Source of the DNA: CBDCGJ01 sp965216645
GTDB lineage: Bacteria; Pseudomonadota; Alphaproteobacteria; GCA-2731375
Direction: 5' to 3'
NCBI GenBank assembly: GCA_965216645.1
Contig: CBDCGJ010000053.1
Location: forward strand, 135,476-199,475
DNA: 64,000 bases
Each line of letters opens with the position of its first letter. Position 1 is the stretch's first letter. The translations under genes and the position numbers were made by a program. The notes beneath the pieces are model-generated. The model saw only the letters and a program-made list of their open reading frames with translations, was not told the origin of the DNA and did no database searches. This document shows positions 34,754 through 43,887 of this stretch, piece by piece.

Positions 34754-36400
34754 ATGAACGCGTCTCCTATCGCCGAAACAATTTATCACAACGGAACGAT
34801 CCTCACGATGGAGGATAGTCAGCCGGAAGCCGACGCTGTCGCCGTCGCCGACGGCAACATTCTCGCCGTCGGTTCCTTTGCAGATATCGACGCCTACAGC
34901 GGACCGGAAACGCGGATGATCGATCTCAAGGGCACGACCCTGATGCCCGGCTTCGTCGATCCGCATAGCCACCTCGCCATCAGTTCCCGCAAGTTGGTCA
35001 CCGTGCCCATGGAACCGCCACCGATCAGCGGCATCGCCAGCATCGCCGACATACACAATGCCCTAACGGCCGAATTGGCCACCTGGACCGCGCCCACGGA
35101 TGATCGTTGGTTGATCGGTTGGGGCTACGACCATGCCGGCCTCGCCGAGAAACGGCATCCGGACTGCCACGATCTCGACAAAGTGTCGACGGAGGTGCCG
35201 ATCTTTCTCTATCACTTCTCCGCTCATCAGTCCGTCGTCAATAGCAGGGCGTTGGAGATTTTGGAGATCGACGCCGACACGCCGGATCCGGAGGGCGGGG
35301 TGATCGCCCGCGAGGCGGACGGCCGCACGCCCACGGGCTTGCTCGAGGAAACCGCCCAGACCAGTGCCGTTCTGCTCGCCATGCGCTCCGTCGTCAAGCA
35401 TCATGACGCCGCCGATCTGATCGAAAACGCCATCGACGCCTACGCCGCCAAGGGTTTCACCACCGCCGTCGAATGCGCGGGCCAACCGGGCGATATTAAA
35501 ACCTTCAAACGAATGGCGGCCGACGGACGGTTGAAGATGGACGTCATCGCCTTCCCGTTCTTCGCCCTGTTCCCGCCGGAAACCGTGGCCGAGGAATATA
35601 GCCCCGACTACAACAACCGCTTCCGGGTCGGCGGTCTGAAATTGTTGTTGGACGGCGGCTCCCCCGGCCGAACGGCCTATCTGCGCGAACCCTATCACAA
35701 GCAGAAGCCGGGCGAGACCGACTATCGAGGCTATGCCCGCCTTGCCCAGGCGGAGATCAACGATATCGTTGCGCGCTGCCACAAGGCCGAACTGCCGTTG
35801 ATCATCCACGCCCTCGGCGACGCCGCGTTGGACCAGTGCATTGCAGGTCTCAACGTCGGCCAGTATGTTGCGCCGGGCCGGGATCGGCGGACCCAGTTGA
35901 TCCATTTGCAGCAGGTGCAAGAGGATCAGTTCGACCGCCTGCGCGAGCTGGACGTGACCTGCACCTTCCAAGTCGCGCACAATTACTATTTCGGCGATTT
36001 CCATGAAAATGTGATCTATGGACCCGAGCGGACGGCGCGACTGAATCCCATCGCCTCCGCGCTTAAGCGCGGCCTGTCGACGACGATCCACCACGATTCT
36101 CCCGTGCATCCGATCGATCAGCTGTTCCTGGTCTGGACCACGGTGAACCGGCGCACCCGCAGCGGCAAGCAGATCGGAGCCGAGCAATGCATTTCCGTGC
36201 TGGATGCGCTGAAGGCCTGCACCATCAACGCGGCCTTCCAGTGGCGCGAGGAGAGCCGCAAAGGTTCACTGGCGCCCGGCAAGTTGGCGGACTTCGTCCG
36301 GCTGGACCGGAATCCCATGACGATCGATCCAATGGAGATCAAGGATATCCGTATCTTGGAAACCATTAAGGAGGGCGTCCCCATCTACCGGGCGGACTGA
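34754..36400 (+). CDS. YtcJ-like metal-dependent amidohydrolase
   Basis: 548 residues. The metal-binding start is MPGFVDPHSHLAI (H-x-H), with further ligands in PLIIHALGDAALD and a late TTIHHDSPVHP motif. The C-terminal composite beta-sandwich segment reads GSLAPGKLADFVRLDRNPM. YtcJ-type proteins hydrolyse exocyclic or cyclic amide bonds; the substrates are mostly unknown. The following G3E-family GTPase begins three bases after its stop, so a metal-delivery partnership is plausible. Confidence 0.9.
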   Translation: MNASPIAETIYHNGTILTMEDSQPEADAVAVADGNILAVGSFADIDAYSGPETRMIDLKGTTLMPGFVDPHSHLAISSRKLVTVPMEPPPISGIASIADIHNALTAELATWTAPTDDRWLIGWGYDHAGLAEKRHPDCHDLDKVSTEVPIFLYHFSAHQSVVNSRALEILEIDADTPDPEGGVIAREADGRTPTGLLEETAQTSAVLLAMRSVVKHHDAADLIENAIDAYAAKGFTTAVECAGQPGDIKTFKRMAADGRLKMDVIAFPFFALFPPETVAEEYSPDYNNRFRVGGLKLLLDGGSPGRTAYLREPYHKQKPGETDYRGYARLAQAEINDIVARCHKAELPLIIHALGDAALDQCIAGLNVGQYVAPGRDRRTQLIHLQQVQEDQFDRLRELDVTCTFQVAHNYYFGDFHENVIYGPERTARLNPIASALKRGLSTTIHHDSPVHPIDQLFLVWTTVNRRTRSGKQIGAEQCISVLDALKACTINAAFQWREESRKGSLAPGKLADFVRLDRNPMTIDPMEIKDIRILETIKEGVPIYRAD

Positions 36401-36403
36401 GCC

Positions 36404-37321
36404 ATGGCGAAACCGACCCTGCCCGTCACCATCGTCGCCGGCTTCCTCGGCGTCGGCAAGACGACATTGTTGAACCACCTGCTGGCCGCGCCGGACGGGC
36501 GGCGATTGGCCGTGCTGGTTAACGATTTCGGCAAGATCAATATCGACGCGTCATTGATCGAAGCGCGCGACGGCGATGTTGTCAGTCTGGCCAATGGCTG
36601 TATCTGCTGCAGTATCGGCGACGATCTGGGCGGCGCCTTGCTCGATCTCAACGCACTGTCGCCGCGGCCGGATCACGTGGTCATCGAAACCAGCGGGATC
36701 GCCTTTCCCGGCCGGGTTCGCGACATCGTCGAGATGCTACCGGGGTTTCGCTGCGAAGCCGTGATTGTCCTTGCCGACGGCGAGCGGATGCTGGACCAGG
36801 TCGAGGATCCGCAAATCGGCGCATTGATCCGCGATCAGATCGCGGCGGCCGACCTGTTAGCGCTGAACAAGCTCGACCTCGCCGGGCGCGCCGGCATGCA
36901 AAGAAATCGGGACTGGTTGGTAAGCCGGTTTCCGAAGCTCGCAATCTGCGACTGCGCCAATGCGGAACTACCTTCCTCGCTGGTTCTCGGTTGGGTTGGC
37001 AGCAATCGCCTGTCGCTGACGACCGATAACGGTCCAGGTTTTAAGTCCGGTTTGTTTCGATCTTCGCGGCCTATAGATCGCGCTCGATTTACCGCACTAA
37101 TTGAAGATTCGCCGCCCTGTTTGCTTCGTGCAAAAGGGTTCATCCGATTTGCCGACCGGCCTACTGCGACGGAGGTCTTCCAATTAGCCGGCCAACGTTG
37201 GCGGTTGTCGTCGGCCGTCGGTGATCGCGCTACCGAGACGGCACTTGTTTATATTACCCATGCGAATGCGCCAGCCGTTTCAAAATGGAAAAAGAGATTA
37301 GAAAAAACAATTTACAAATAA
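36404..37321 (+). CDS. CobW/G3E-family GTPase (metallochaperone-like)
   Basis: 305 residues. The P-loop is in VAGFLGVGKTTLLNHLL, the metal-binding CxCC motif in LANGCICCSIGDD, the switch region in VVIETSGIAFP and the base-specificity motif in LALNKLDLAG. A CobW C-terminal domain follows. G3E GTPases load zinc or other metals into client enzymes; here the client may be the adjoining amidohydrolase, with which it is co-transcribed (three-base gap). From about 36.95 kb the gene becomes visibly AT-richer than its first half. Confidence 0.9.
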   Translation: MAKPTLPVTIVAGFLGVGKTTLLNHLLAAPDGRRLAVLVNDFGKINIDASLIEARDGDVVSLANGCICCSIGDDLGGALLDLNALSPRPDHVVIETSGIAFPGRVRDIVEMLPGFRCEAVIVLADGERMLDQVEDPQIGALIRDQIAAADLLALNKLDLAGRAGMQRNRDWLVSRFPKLAICDCANAELPSSLVLGWVGSNRLSLTTDNGPGFKSGLFRSSRPIDRARFTALIEDSPPCLLRAKGFIRFADRPTATEVFQLAGQRWRLSSAVGDRATETALVYITHANAPAVSKWKKRLEKTIYK

Positions 37322-37479
37322 TGGTGATCAATTATTGTTTCTGGGAAAACTAGACCCTGGCGAATCCATGACTTCGAAACAATGCGATAAACAGGTGAGT
37401 CACAGTCATTTAAAGATTTATCAAGGAATTCGGCCTACATTTTAACGTTTGAGGCCGAAATAAATAGAAAGCGCCCTAG

Positions 37480-39738
37480 ATGCGTCTTCGGACTTTTTTG
37501 TTTATTGCATTTGTCGGCATCGCCATTGTTCCCGTCGGCGCTTTGGCGGCCTGGGTCTACTTCCACATTTTGGAGCGGGAGGTTGCTCGTGTCGACGACA
37601 CGCATTTACTGCTTGCGAAAAATCTCAGCTCCGGCCTCGATCAATATGCCCATGACGTGAAATCGACCTACAAGGTGGTTTTCGATATGGCGCTGGCCGG
37701 TCAGGACCTGACTGTGATCCAGGAGATGATGCAGGACCTGAATTTCAACCACCTTTGTGCGGCAGATTTGAAATCCCGCAAGGTTGTATTGGAAGTGGCC
37801 CCGACGGCGTTGCCTTGTCCAAAAGTCGTGCCGGAACGTCGCTTCAAGACTTTCATGGCGCAAGCACGTACGGGCGAGATTGTGTTTTCTCCGGTGTTAA
37901 AGGACCCTCAAAAACGACCGACGATCTATTTGCTGGAAGTGCGGGGCAACTTACTGCTTATCGGTGCGATTTCGACAAATCATGTCGTCGAGCAAGGCAA
38001 ATCCATCGCCTTCGGCGAACGCGGCCACGCGGCCATCGTCGACCATACCGGTCGCTTGATCGCGCACCCGCTACCGAAATGGCGAGAGGAAATCAAAAAC
38101 CTTGCCAAACTGGAGCCGGTTCAGCGCATGATGAAGGGCGAAACCGGCACGACGCGTTTCTTTTCACCGGCATTAAAGGCGGACATGATTGCCGGTTACA
38201 CCACTGTTCCGAGTTCCCGCTGGGGCGTGATGATCCCGCAACCTTATGCGGAAATCGAGACCAGCGCCCGAGCGGCCCAGACTTGGGCCATCGTCATCAG
38301 CCTTTTGGGCGCGCTGGCCGCCGCGGCATTGAGCTGGCTTTTGTCCGGATTGGTCGCCAGCCGCGTCGATCGGATTATCGCCGCGTCGACACGCATGTCG
38401 AGCGGCGATCTGGAAACGCGGATCGAAATCGACGAGAAACGCGATCCGAAGGAGTTCAGCGCCGTCGCCCATGCCTTCAACGGTATGGCGGAGAGCTTGG
38501 CCCAAAGAAACCGCGAGATATCCGAAGCGCTTACCGCCGCCGAAGAGAGCGCGCGGGAAAAAGAAGCGCTGGCCCTCGAGGCGCAACAGGCCAATGTCGC
38601 CAAGTCGAGTTTTCTCTCGGCGATGAGCCATGAATTGCGAACGCCGCTGAATTCCGTCATCGGATTTGCGCAACTGCTCGGCACGAAACATGAATCAACG
38701 GACGATGGCGAAGAAGCCGAGGCGGTCCGTAACATATTAAACAGCGGTCTACATTTGTTGGATCTTGTCGACGATGTTTTGGATCTCGCAAAAATCGAAA
38801 GCCAGCAGGTCGACCTGTCTCTCGAACCGGTCAACGTCAAACAGGTGATGGACGAAGCATTGCGGGTCATCAAACCGCTCGCAGATCGAAATATGATCAA
38901 TCTGAATGATGCCGACATAACCGCGGAAACGTTCGTGCGCAGCGATTTCACCCGTTGTAAGCAGGTCCTGCTGAACCTTTTGTCGAACGCGGTCAAGTAC
39001 AACCATCCCGGGGGCTCGATTACAATTTCCGTTGAGCCCGTGGACAATACTTGGATCCGCATCGCGGTTTCGGATACGGGCATGGGTATTTCGCCTGAAT
39101 TCACCAGCAAAGTCTTCGCGCCGTTCGAACGTTGGCAAGCCGATCGAAACACCATCGAAGGCACTGGGATCGGACTGTCGATCTGCCGAAAACTGATCGA
39201 TTCCATGCAGGGCCGTATCGATTTCATCAGCACCCCAGGCGTCGGAAGCAAGTTTTGGTTTGACCTACCGCAGGCCGATAACAACAAATCGCCGCAACCA
39301 AAACCGGTTGCTTCCGTAAACGCCGCCAACACGTCCGCCGAGATGGCTGCCCGAGTACTTTACATCGAAGACAATCCGGCGAATTTGAAACTTATGCAGT
39401 TGGTGGTCGGACAAGTGGATGGCGTCGAATTGCTCGCCGCTACCTGCGGTCTGCAGGGCATCGACGTCGCCCGCGCGGAGCAACCGAATTTGATCCTGTT
39501 GGACATCCATTTACCGGACATCAACGGCCATGAGGTTCTGGCGCAATTGCGGGCGACGCAAGAGACGAAGGACATACCGGTTGTCGCATTGTCGGCGAAT
39601 GCGATGGAACATGACATTAAGACCGCGATGGAGAGCGGTTTCGACCATTATCTGACCAAACCGATTAACATCGAGGAGGTCATCGAAACCTTGTATCACC
39701 CGCCGGTGAGAGCGCTGCCTTGTACCAACTTTCAATGA
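37480..39738 (+). CDS. Hybrid sensor histidine kinase / response regulator
   Basis: 752 residues. The N-terminal transmembrane helix (TFLFIAFVGIAIVPVGALAAW) is followed by a periplasmic dCache-type sensor, a second helix (about residues 267-292) and a HAMP region. The HisKA H-box SHELRTPLNSVIGFAQLL has H384. The HATPase has the N-box NLLSNAVKYNH (about 499), DTGMGISPEF and GTGIGLSICRKL. The C-terminal receiver has the phospho-acceptor in LILLDIHLPD (D675). It senses an unknown signal and passes phosphate to its own receiver and unknown partners. The final codons lie inside the 34-bp inverted repeat at 39724-39801. Confidence 0.93.
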   Translation: MRLRTFLFIAFVGIAIVPVGALAAWVYFHILEREVARVDDTHLLLAKNLSSGLDQYAHDVKSTYKVVFDMALAGQDLTVIQEMMQDLNFNHLCAADLKSRKVVLEVAPTALPCPKVVPERRFKTFMAQARTGEIVFSPVLKDPQKRPTIYLLEVRGNLLLIGAISTNHVVEQGKSIAFGERGHAAIVDHTGRLIAHPLPKWREEIKNLAKLEPVQRMMKGETGTTRFFSPALKADMIAGYTTVPSSRWGVMIPQPYAEIETSARAAQTWAIVISLLGALAAAALSWLLSGLVASRVDRIIAASTRMSSGDLETRIEIDEKRDPKEFSAVAHAFNGMAESLAQRNREISEALTAAEESAREKEALALEAQQANVAKSSFLSAMSHELRTPLNSVIGFAQLLGTKHESTDDGEEAEAVRNILNSGLHLLDLVDDVLDLAKIESQQVDLSLEPVNVKQVMDEALRVIKPLADRNMINLNDADITAETFVRSDFTRCKQVLLNLLSNAVKYNHPGGSITISVEPVDNTWIRIAVSDTGMGISPEFTSKVFAPFERWQADRNTIEGTGIGLSICRKLIDSMQGRIDFISTPGVGSKFWFDLPQADNNKSPQPKPVASVNAANTSAEMAARVLYIEDNPANLKLMQLVVGQVDGVELLAATCGLQGIDVARAEQPNLILLDIHLPDINGHEVLAQLRATQETKDIPVVALSANAMEHDIKTAMESGFDHYLTKPINIEEVIETLYHPPVRALPCTNFQ

Positions 39739-39801
39739 TAGAGACCTATTCAATGGGCCCATCTCGCCCCATTGAATAGGTCTCTATCATCGAAAGTTGG
39801 T
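39724..39801. repeat. Near-perfect 34-bp inverted repeat with 10-base loop
   Basis: Arms 39724-39757 and 39768-39801 are reverse complements with a single mismatch (39734 against 39791). The left arm covers the last five codons and the stop of the hybrid kinase gene. A shared TTGTA word continues outside both arms with a five-base offset. There is no T-run, so it is not a standard terminator. It abuts the second IS110 element. Confidence 0.9.
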
Positions 39802-39804
39802 TCT

Positions 39805-41200
39805 ATACAAAAAGCTGCTGCGTCAAGTTCATCCCAAGGGTTTTTGATCGTCGATCAACAGGGTCATGGTTCTATCCGACGTCGGAGTTGGTCCGCGTCA
39901 CTATCCTGGGCTGACCTGTTTGAAGCGGTGGGGCGGCACACTGTATTAAGCGCAGTGTCATGAGCGCTTCGGCTCTTTGCCTGCAACCAAGTCGTCCCGT
40001 GCTCGCCCCGCCAGCCGATCATCAACGTCCTCTTTGCCTCACTTCGTTACATACCGCACATATTGCACCGCTGGGTTAACCGGTCGCTTCCCCCACATGC
40101 GCTTGAAAGTGGCTTTGCTCTTTCCACATTCGGCCCAGGATCACCGCCAGCCGGCGCGCCACCGCGACCCGGGCTTTCTTCGCCCCGCGCCGCTTCATCA
40201 CCCGCAGCCCCCAGCTCTTCAGGTCCGAGCTCGAACGCACCGTGCTCAGCAGCACATTGGCCGCCTCGTAGAGGTAATGCCGGGCCATGTGATCGCCTTG
40301 CTTGGAGATGCCAAGCGTGACATCACGATCCCCCGATTGATAGCGCTTCGGCGTCAGGCCCAAATAGGCGCCGATATCCCGCATCCGCCCAAAACGGTCG
40401 ATATCCTCAATCGTGGCGTAAAAGGCCAGCGCCGTGATCGGCCCCACCCCCGGCACGCTCATCAAGCGCCAACAGACCTCGTTTGCAGACGTGATCCGGC
40501 GGACCTCGCCGTCAAGCCGGGCGAGTTGGCCCTCCACCGAGGCCAGGGTCTCCAGCAAACTATCGACGCAAGCGTAGAGCAAACCGTCCCGACGCACCGC
40601 CGCCCGCGCCGCTTCGGCAAACCGCTTGTAGCCGCGTGCAGCCCCCAGCCGGATGCCGAACGGCTTCAACAGGCCGCGGATCTGACCGTTCATCTGCCGC
40701 TTCACCCGGACCAACTGATCGCGCGCGCCCAGCAAAGCTTTCAGACGATGACTGTCCCACGACTTGACATGAACCGGTCGGTACCAGCCGGCCCGCAGCA
40801 TCTGCGCCAAGGCCAGCGCATCGGCCCGGTCCGACTTCACCAGGCGATCCTTGACCGCGTTGGCGCAGGCCCGGGCGTCCATGCAGACAACCGGAATGCC
40901 AAGCCCTTCGAGAGACCAATAGAGCCAGGGCGTCAGCGAACCGCTCTCAAGACCCACCAAAGCAAGCCGGCCCCGCCCCGCCCGCGCGACAACACGCGAC
41001 AGCGCCTGGGAGATCATCTCCGGATGCGTGTCCACCACACCGCGCCAGACAATCCTCTCATCATCGTCAATCACACAAACAGACGTCGTCTTGTTGCCAA
41101 TGTCCAAACCTGCATAAAATGGCATCGCTGCTCTCCTTTCATAATTTCCCAAATGAGAGTTTCGGCCCTCAATCGGGGAGCAGCAACTTTCCTTTTGTAT
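39805..41200 (-). mobile_element. IS110-family insertion sequence, second element (ends approximate)
   Basis: About 1.4 kb with one transposase on the minus strand. The candidate ends carry the inverted word ATACAAAA (39805-39812, complement at 41193-41200), each followed inward by a GC(T)GC-rich stretch. These are weak ends compared with the first element. The non-coding region is long after the gene (39813-40075, about 263 bases) and short before it (about 75 bases), the arrangement in which an IS1111-like guide RNA would be expected in the long side. It is bounded by the kinase-end inverted repeat and the flavin oxidoreductase gene. Confidence 0.65.
40076..41125 (-). CDS. IS110-family transposase
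   Basis: 349 residues. The N-terminal DEDD domain has AGLDIGNKTTSVCVID, LVGLESGSLTPWLYW and LVKSDRADALALAQML. The C-terminal Tnp_20 domain has MSVPGVGPITALAFYATIED and the serine-bearing LTPKRYQSGDRD segment, here intact. It is not closely similar to the element at 4.1-5.5 kb. The start at 41125 follows AAAGGAG. The full-length frame suggests it may be active. Confidence 0.92.
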   Translation of the reverse strand: MPFYAGLDIGNKTTSVCVIDDDERIVWRGVVDTHPEMISQALSRVVARAGRGRLALVGLESGSLTPWLYWSLEGLGIPVVCMDARACANAVKDRLVKSDRADALALAQMLRAGWYRPVHVKSWDSHRLKALLGARDQLVRVKRQMNGQIRGLLKPFGIRLGAARGYKRFAEAARAAVRRDGLLYACVDSLLETLASVEGQLARLDGEVRRITSANEVCWRLMSVPGVGPITALAFYATIEDIDRFGRMRDIGAYLGLTPKRYQSGDRDVTLGISKQGDHMARHYLYEAANVLLSTVRSSSDLKSWGLRVMKRRGAKKARVAVARRLAVILGRMWKEQSHFQAHVGEATG

Positions 41201-41208
41201 GGGATGTA

Positions 41209-42372
41209 TTAGTCCGTCCCTTGCCGGAATGTCGACGGCACCAACTCGGCCACGCTGTCATGCCGTTTCGCCAACCAAAACTTGTATTGGTCGGGCAACA
41301 ACGCATAAGCGTCTTCCACACCCAGTTTTAGCGCCGCGTCGAGCGGCCAATTCGGGTTGAACAGCGCTTCCCGGGCGAGCGCGATCAAATCGGCTTGGCC
41401 TTCCTGCAGGATCGATTCAGCCTGATCCGCGTGAACGATGAGGCCTACCGCCATGCTCATGATCTCCGCATCCCGCCGCACAGTGTCGGCCAGCGGCACC
41501 TGATAGCCGTAGCCGATCGGACCCGACTCGGCCACTGGCCGACCAGTCATGCCGCCGGAGGAACAGTCGATCACGTCGACCCCGAGCGCCTTGACCTGGC
41601 GGGCGAGCTTGACGCTGTCTTCCGGAAACCAGCCGGCGCCATCGGTCACCGAAAGGCGCATGAAGAGCGGTTTGTGGCCGGGCCAACGCGCCCGCACGCA
41701 TTCCACTACTTCCAACGCGAAGCGATGGCGGTTGGCTTCAGAGCCGCCATACCGGTCGTCGCGCTGATTGGTCACCGGCGACAGGAATTGATGGATCAGA
41801 TAGCCGTGGGCCCCGTGAACCTCGAAGACGTCGAAACCGGCCGCCTCGGCCCGTGTGGCGGCACGGCCCCAGGCCTCGACAAGGTCCTGCACCTCCGACA
41901 TGGTCAGGGCCCTGGGCGTCGGACCGTTCTTGTCGGCAATGGCGCTTGGCGCGACCAGTTCCCAGTCGGCCCAGTCGTCGACGCCTTCCTTCAACACGTC
42001 GGCTTCGGTCAGCGGACGTCCGCCCTCCCAAGGCCGACCCAGCCGGGCCTTGCGGCCGCTATGGCCGATCTGAATACCCGGCACAGCGCCTTGCTGGCGA
42101 ATGAAATCGGCCAGACGCTTGAAGTGAGGGACCATATCGTCGTCCCACAGTCCCAAGTCACCAACGGTACCGCAACCGCGGCGCTCGCATTTCGTCGATT
42201 CGATGAACACCAGACCGGCGCCGCCGGCGGCGAAACGGCCGGCATTCATCAAATGCCAATCGGTCGGATAACCGCGCACGCCTGAATACTGATGCATCGG
42301 CGCGATCACCACACGGTTCTTCAAAGTCACGTCGCGGATTTGCAGAGGGGTGAAAAGCAGAGGTTGAGTCAT
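41209..42372 (-). CDS. NADH:flavin oxidoreductase (Old Yellow Enzyme family, YqjM-like)
   Basis: 387 residues forming an FMN-binding TIM barrel. It opens LFTPLQIRDVTLKNRVVIAPMHQYS and contains the active-site pair in FDVFEVHGAHGYLIHQFLSPVTNQRDDRYGGS. SHRLI-type FMN contacts are replaced by VGLIVHADQAESILQEGQADLIALAREALFNPNWP near the end. YqjM-like enzymes reduce activated C=C bonds with NADPH. It is transcriptionally downstream of the SDR-CMD-NIPSNAP-ThDP genes, separated from them by repeat copy B, and might act on a related pathway intermediate. Confidence 0.92.
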   Translation of the reverse strand: MTQPLLFTPLQIRDVTLKNRVVIAPMHQYSGVRGYPTDWHLMNAGRFAAGGAGLVFIESTKCERRGCGTVGDLGLWDDDMVPHFKRLADFIRQQGAVPGIQIGHSGRKARLGRPWEGGRPLTEADVLKEGVDDWADWELVAPSAIADKNGPTPRALTMSEVQDLVEAWGRAATRAEAAGFDVFEVHGAHGYLIHQFLSPVTNQRDDRYGGSEANRHRFALEVVECVRARWPGHKPLFMRLSVTDGAGWFPEDSVKLARQVKALGVDVIDCSSGGMTGRPVAESGPIGYGYQVPLADTVRRDAEIMSMAVGLIVHADQAESILQEGQADLIALAREALFNPNWPLDAALKLGVEDAYALLPDQYKFWLAKRHDSVAELVPSTFRQGTD

Positions 42373-42413
42373 GGTTGTCCTTCGTCTGGATAATTAGAAA
42401 ACCAATCAATAGC

Positions 42414-42508
42414 CGTCATCCCGGCCAAGCGCAGCGCGAGCCGGGATCGTCGCAAGCTCGGCGCTTGGGGCGATCCCGGATACCGCTGGCGCGGTTCCGG
42501 GATAACGG
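42414..42508. repeat. Dispersed intergenic palindromic repeat, copy B
   Basis: It starts CGTCATCCCGG, has GGGATCGTC and GCGATCCCGGAT in the core, and ends with TTCCGGGATAACGG. It matches copy A (5500-5592) over most of its length and fills the gap between the flavin oxidoreductase and SDR genes. Confidence 0.8.
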
Positions 42509-42522
42509 AGTCTCTGACAGTG

Positions 42523-43332
42523 TCAAAACACATTGGCACCGCCGTCGACGGGCAGGGCGACGCCGGTGATGAAGTTGGCTTCGTCGGAGGCGAGAAACAG
42601 CGCGGCATGGGCGACGTCCCAGGCGCTGCCCATCTTACGCCTCAACGGCACTCGTGCGTCCCGTTCGGCGGCCACCTCGGCCCGCGGCTTGTTCCATTCC
42701 CGCGCCCGCGTGTCCACCGCCATCGGCGTATCGATCAGGCCCGGCAGGATGACGTTGGCGCGGATGCCGTATTCCGCATTCTGGTAGGCCAACTGCTCGG
42801 TGAAGGCGATCACCGCCGACTTCGTCGTCTTGTAGGCAACCAGGGGATAGCGGCCCCAAGCGGCCATAGAGGAGATATTGATGATCGCGCCCGACTCCCG
42901 TTCGCGCATGATGGGCACCACATGCTTACAGGCCATGACCATGCCGCGCAGGTTGATCGCCACCACCCGGTCGAAGGCTTCCTCGGTAATTTCGGTGACC
43001 TGCGCGTCGCCGCCGGTCAGACTGACGCCGACATTGTTGTGCAGGATATCGATGCGCTGCCAACGGTTCATGGCCTGATCGACGGCGGCCTTGAGACTGG
43101 CTTCGTCGGTGACGTCGGCGGCGCAGGCAACGGCTTCGCCGCCACCGGCGACAATCTGCGCCGCGGTTTCTTCGGCCAGGCTCAATTCCCGGTCGACGCT
43201 GAGCACCAGCGCGCCCTGCCGGCCATAGAGCAAGGCAGCGGCGCGGCCGTTGCCCAACCCCTCGCCCGGCCCCTGCCCGGCGCCGACAACGATGGCGACG
43301 CGGCCGCTTAAGTCGTGAAGGCGCTCGGTCAC
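42523..43332 (-). CDS. Short-chain dehydrogenase/reductase (SDR)
   Basis: 269 residues from a GTG at 43332 that follows GGAGGAG. The cofactor loop reads VVGAGQGPGEGLG, a variant of TGxxxGxG. The catalytic region has NISSMAAWGRYPLVAYKTTK (S, Y and K), and the ending FITGVALPVDGGAN is family-standard. It oxidises or reduces an alcohol/ketone with NAD(P). The start overlaps the stop of the carboxymuconolactone-decarboxylase-like gene (GTGA), so it is in the same operon. Confidence 0.92.
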   Translation of the reverse strand: MTERLHDLSGRVAIVVGAGQGPGEGLGNGRAAALLYGRQGALVLSVDRELSLAEETAAQIVAGGGEAVACAADVTDEASLKAAVDQAMNRWQRIDILHNNVGVSLTGGDAQVTEITEEAFDRVVAINLRGMVMACKHVVPIMRERESGAIINISSMAAWGRYPLVAYKTTKSAVIAFTEQLAYQNAEYGIRANVILPGLIDTPMAVDTRAREWNKPRAEVAAERDARVPLRRKMGSAWDVAHAALFLASDEANFITGVALPVDGGANVF

Positions 43333-43886
43333 GCCGGCTCCTCCGGTAAGGGGAACTCGTCCAGATAGCGCATATAGTTCTCCTCCACATCGATCCGCAT
43401 GGTGGCCAGGAAGCGGACGACGGCATTGTAGAACGCGATGGTCATGACCAGATCGATCTGCTCCGCCAGCGCCAATTCGCTTTGCAGAACGGACATGGTC
43501 GCGTCCGACGCGGCGCCCTCCAGTGTCATCTCCCGCGCCGCCCGCAACACGGTTTTGGCCATGGGTTCCAAATCGCTCTCCCGCCCCTCGGTCTCCGCAA
43601 TCAGAGCGCGGATATCGTCCGGGCTGACGCCGAAGTCGTAGCCGATCTTTACATGATGCGACCATTCGTAATCGGCCCGGGCCAGATAGCCGACCTGTAG
43701 AATGGCCAGCTCCCGCAGCCGCGGATCGAGCTGGCTGTCGTGGCGGATATAGGCGCCGAGCCCCTGGAACCGTCGCGCCGCGGCCGGATTGTGGGCGAGC
43801 AGGCGGTAGAGATTGATCGTCCGCTTCAGAACATCGTGGTCGGCGGGCGGCAGATCGTCCTTGTCGAGATAGGGCAGCCGGGCCAT
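43329..43886 (-). CDS. Carboxymuconolactone decarboxylase (CMD/AhpD-like) family protein
   Basis: 185 residues with the helical CMD fold. The recognisable block is LRELAILQVGYLARADYEWSHHVKIGYDFGVSPDDI. In AhpD-type members a CxxC pair stands in this region; here the cysteines are absent and E-W-S-H-H remains, the pattern of the decarboxylase-like branch. The enzymatic activity is not established for most such proteins. It is one base from the NIPSNAP gene and overlaps the SDR gene, so it is firmly part of the operon. Confidence 0.88.
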   Translation of the reverse strand: MARLPYLDKDDLPPADHDVLKRTINLYRLLAHNPAAARRFQGLGAYIRHDSQLDPRLRELAILQVGYLARADYEWSHHVKIGYDFGVSPDDIRALIAETEGRESDLEPMAKTVLRAAREMTLEGAASDATMSVLQSELALAEQIDLVMTIAFYNAVVRFLATMRIDVEENYMRYLDEFPLPEEPA

Positions 43887-43887
43887 G

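Noticed and set aside
39977..41212. 411-residue plus-strand frame across the second IS
   Set aside because: It is antisense to the IS110 transposase, with proline/arginine/histidine-rich shadow translation.
43332..43665. N-terminal extension of the SDR frame to 43665
   Set aside because: It is arginine/glycine-rich and antisense in quality, lies within the CMD-like gene, and the GTG at 43332 has a good ribosome-binding site.
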